Assembly (NCBI GenBank): GCA_002928955.1
Contig: PERT01000006.1
Span: 1-64,000 of the forward strand
DNA: 64,000 bases
From: Hyphomicrobium sp.
Lineage (GTDB): Bacteria; Pseudomonadota; Alphaproteobacteria; Rhizobiales; Hyphomicrobiaceae
Reading direction: 5' to 3'
Below the pieces are notes generated by a model, which had not been told where the DNA came from, searched no databases, and saw only the letters and a program-made list of their open reading frames with translations. Within the stretch, counting starts at the first letter, position 1. Each line of letters begins with the position of its first letter. The position numbers and the translations under genes were made by a program. Shown here in pieces: positions 63,688 to 64,000 of the stretch.

Positions 63688-64000
63688 ATGAAAAGCAGAA
63701 TCTGCGCGATTTCGGCGTTGGCAGGATTGGCAGCAACGCAGGCATGGGCCCAGGCACCGCAACAGGCGCCCGTCGGCGGAGCAGCGCCTGCTGCTGGCGC
63801 CGCAGCACCGGCCACGCCGGCGGCGCCAGGCCAGGCAGCAACGCCTGTTCAGGTTGAGCCAGTTCCGGCGACACCTGCAGATCAGAGCCAACTGCCGCCG
63901 GTGGACGTGATACAGAAGAAGGCCCCGGCGCCCGCTCCGAAGCAGCAGTCCGCGTCTGCGCCCAAGGCCAAAGTCGCCAAGCAAGCGGCGCCTGCACCCA
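63688..64000 (+). CDS. N-terminus of a probable TonB-dependent receptor (partial)
   Basis: The frame runs off the window end. It starts with a signal peptide (MKSRICAISALAGLAATQAW, then AQ), then a long Pro/Ala/Gln-rich linker (GGAAPAAGAAAPATPAAPGQ), and the segment QLPPVDVIQKKAPAPAPK, which matches the short motif often seen before the plug domain of alphaproteobacterial TonB-dependent receptors. The position opposite exbB-exbD-tonB fits. Substrate cannot be told from this part. Confidence 0.6.
   Translation, partial: MKSRICAISALAGLAATQAWAQAPQQAPVGGAAPAAGAAAPATPAAPGQAATPVQVEPVPATPADQSQLPPVDVIQKKAPAPAPKQQSASAPKAKVAKQAAPAP

Overview
The window looks like a high-GC alphaproteobacterial chromosome, probably Hyphomicrobiales (Rhizobiales) and related to phototrophic or formerly phototrophic lineages. 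It carries bchI-bchD-bchO (Mg-chelatase), a carotenoid set (crtI, crtE, crtW-type ketolase, crtB) and dxs, next to gcdH, a Zur/Znu locus, a sulfite dehydrogenase locus and a TonB-ExbB-ExbD locus. No rRNA, tRNA or CRISPR array was recognised. All assignments come from reading translated sequence and motifs; no database search was run.

Layout. (1) 0-11.4 kb is a defence island: GIY-YIG protein, a translationally coupled DUF262 + HEPN pair, two overlapping C5-cytosine methyltransferases facing a PD-(D/E)XK nuclease and a Vsr endonuclease, and a TIR-membrane-coiled coil-WD40 protein. (2) 11.4-19 kb is decaying accessory DNA: a ParA-like pseudogene with two in-frame TGAs, an AT-richer graspetide-like ATP-grasp cluster (small protein, ATP-grasp, cupin, frameshifted GNAT), a pRiA4b-ORF3-like gene broken by TGA at an expected Trp, a HigBA/RelE-type toxin-antitoxin pair whose toxin has lost its N-terminus, and an IS630 element whose end supplies the uvrC stop codon. 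(3) 19-35 kb is core-like: uvrC with an in-frame low-complexity insertion, xdhC, crtI, then crtE-crtW and crtB enclosed by a pair of inverted ~170-bp twin-palindrome repeats, dxs, bchIDO, a third twin palindrome of unrelated sequence, and gcdH. (4) 35-46 kb holds a receiver protein, a TadG-like protein, a hybrid histidine kinase, and a two-gene operon joining an EctB-like diaminobutyrate transaminase to a Pls/PosA-type single-module NRPS, which suggests a poly-diaminobutyrate (epsilon-polylysine-like) product. (5) 46-64 kb: a secreted Cys/His-containing protein, a large membrane/coiled-coil protein, a thiolase lacking its second catalytic Cys, zur-znuC-znuB, a methyltransferase ending in a 22-bp tandem repeat, sorA-sorB with an ECF sigma/anti-sigma pair, and tonB-exbD-exbB beside the start of a probable TonB-dependent receptor.

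How parts fit together. dxs supplies isoprenoid precursors, crtE makes GGPP, crtB and crtI make desaturated carotene and crtW adds keto groups, while bchIDO inserts Mg into protoporphyrin IX for bacteriochlorophyll. zur probably represses znuCB. The ECF sigma/anti-sigma pair probably controls sorAB through a promoter-like sequence just upstream of sorA. The most attractive leads are the Dab-transaminase/Pls operon, the twin palindromes around crtEWB, the DUF262-HEPN-Dcm unit and the ATP-grasp cluster.
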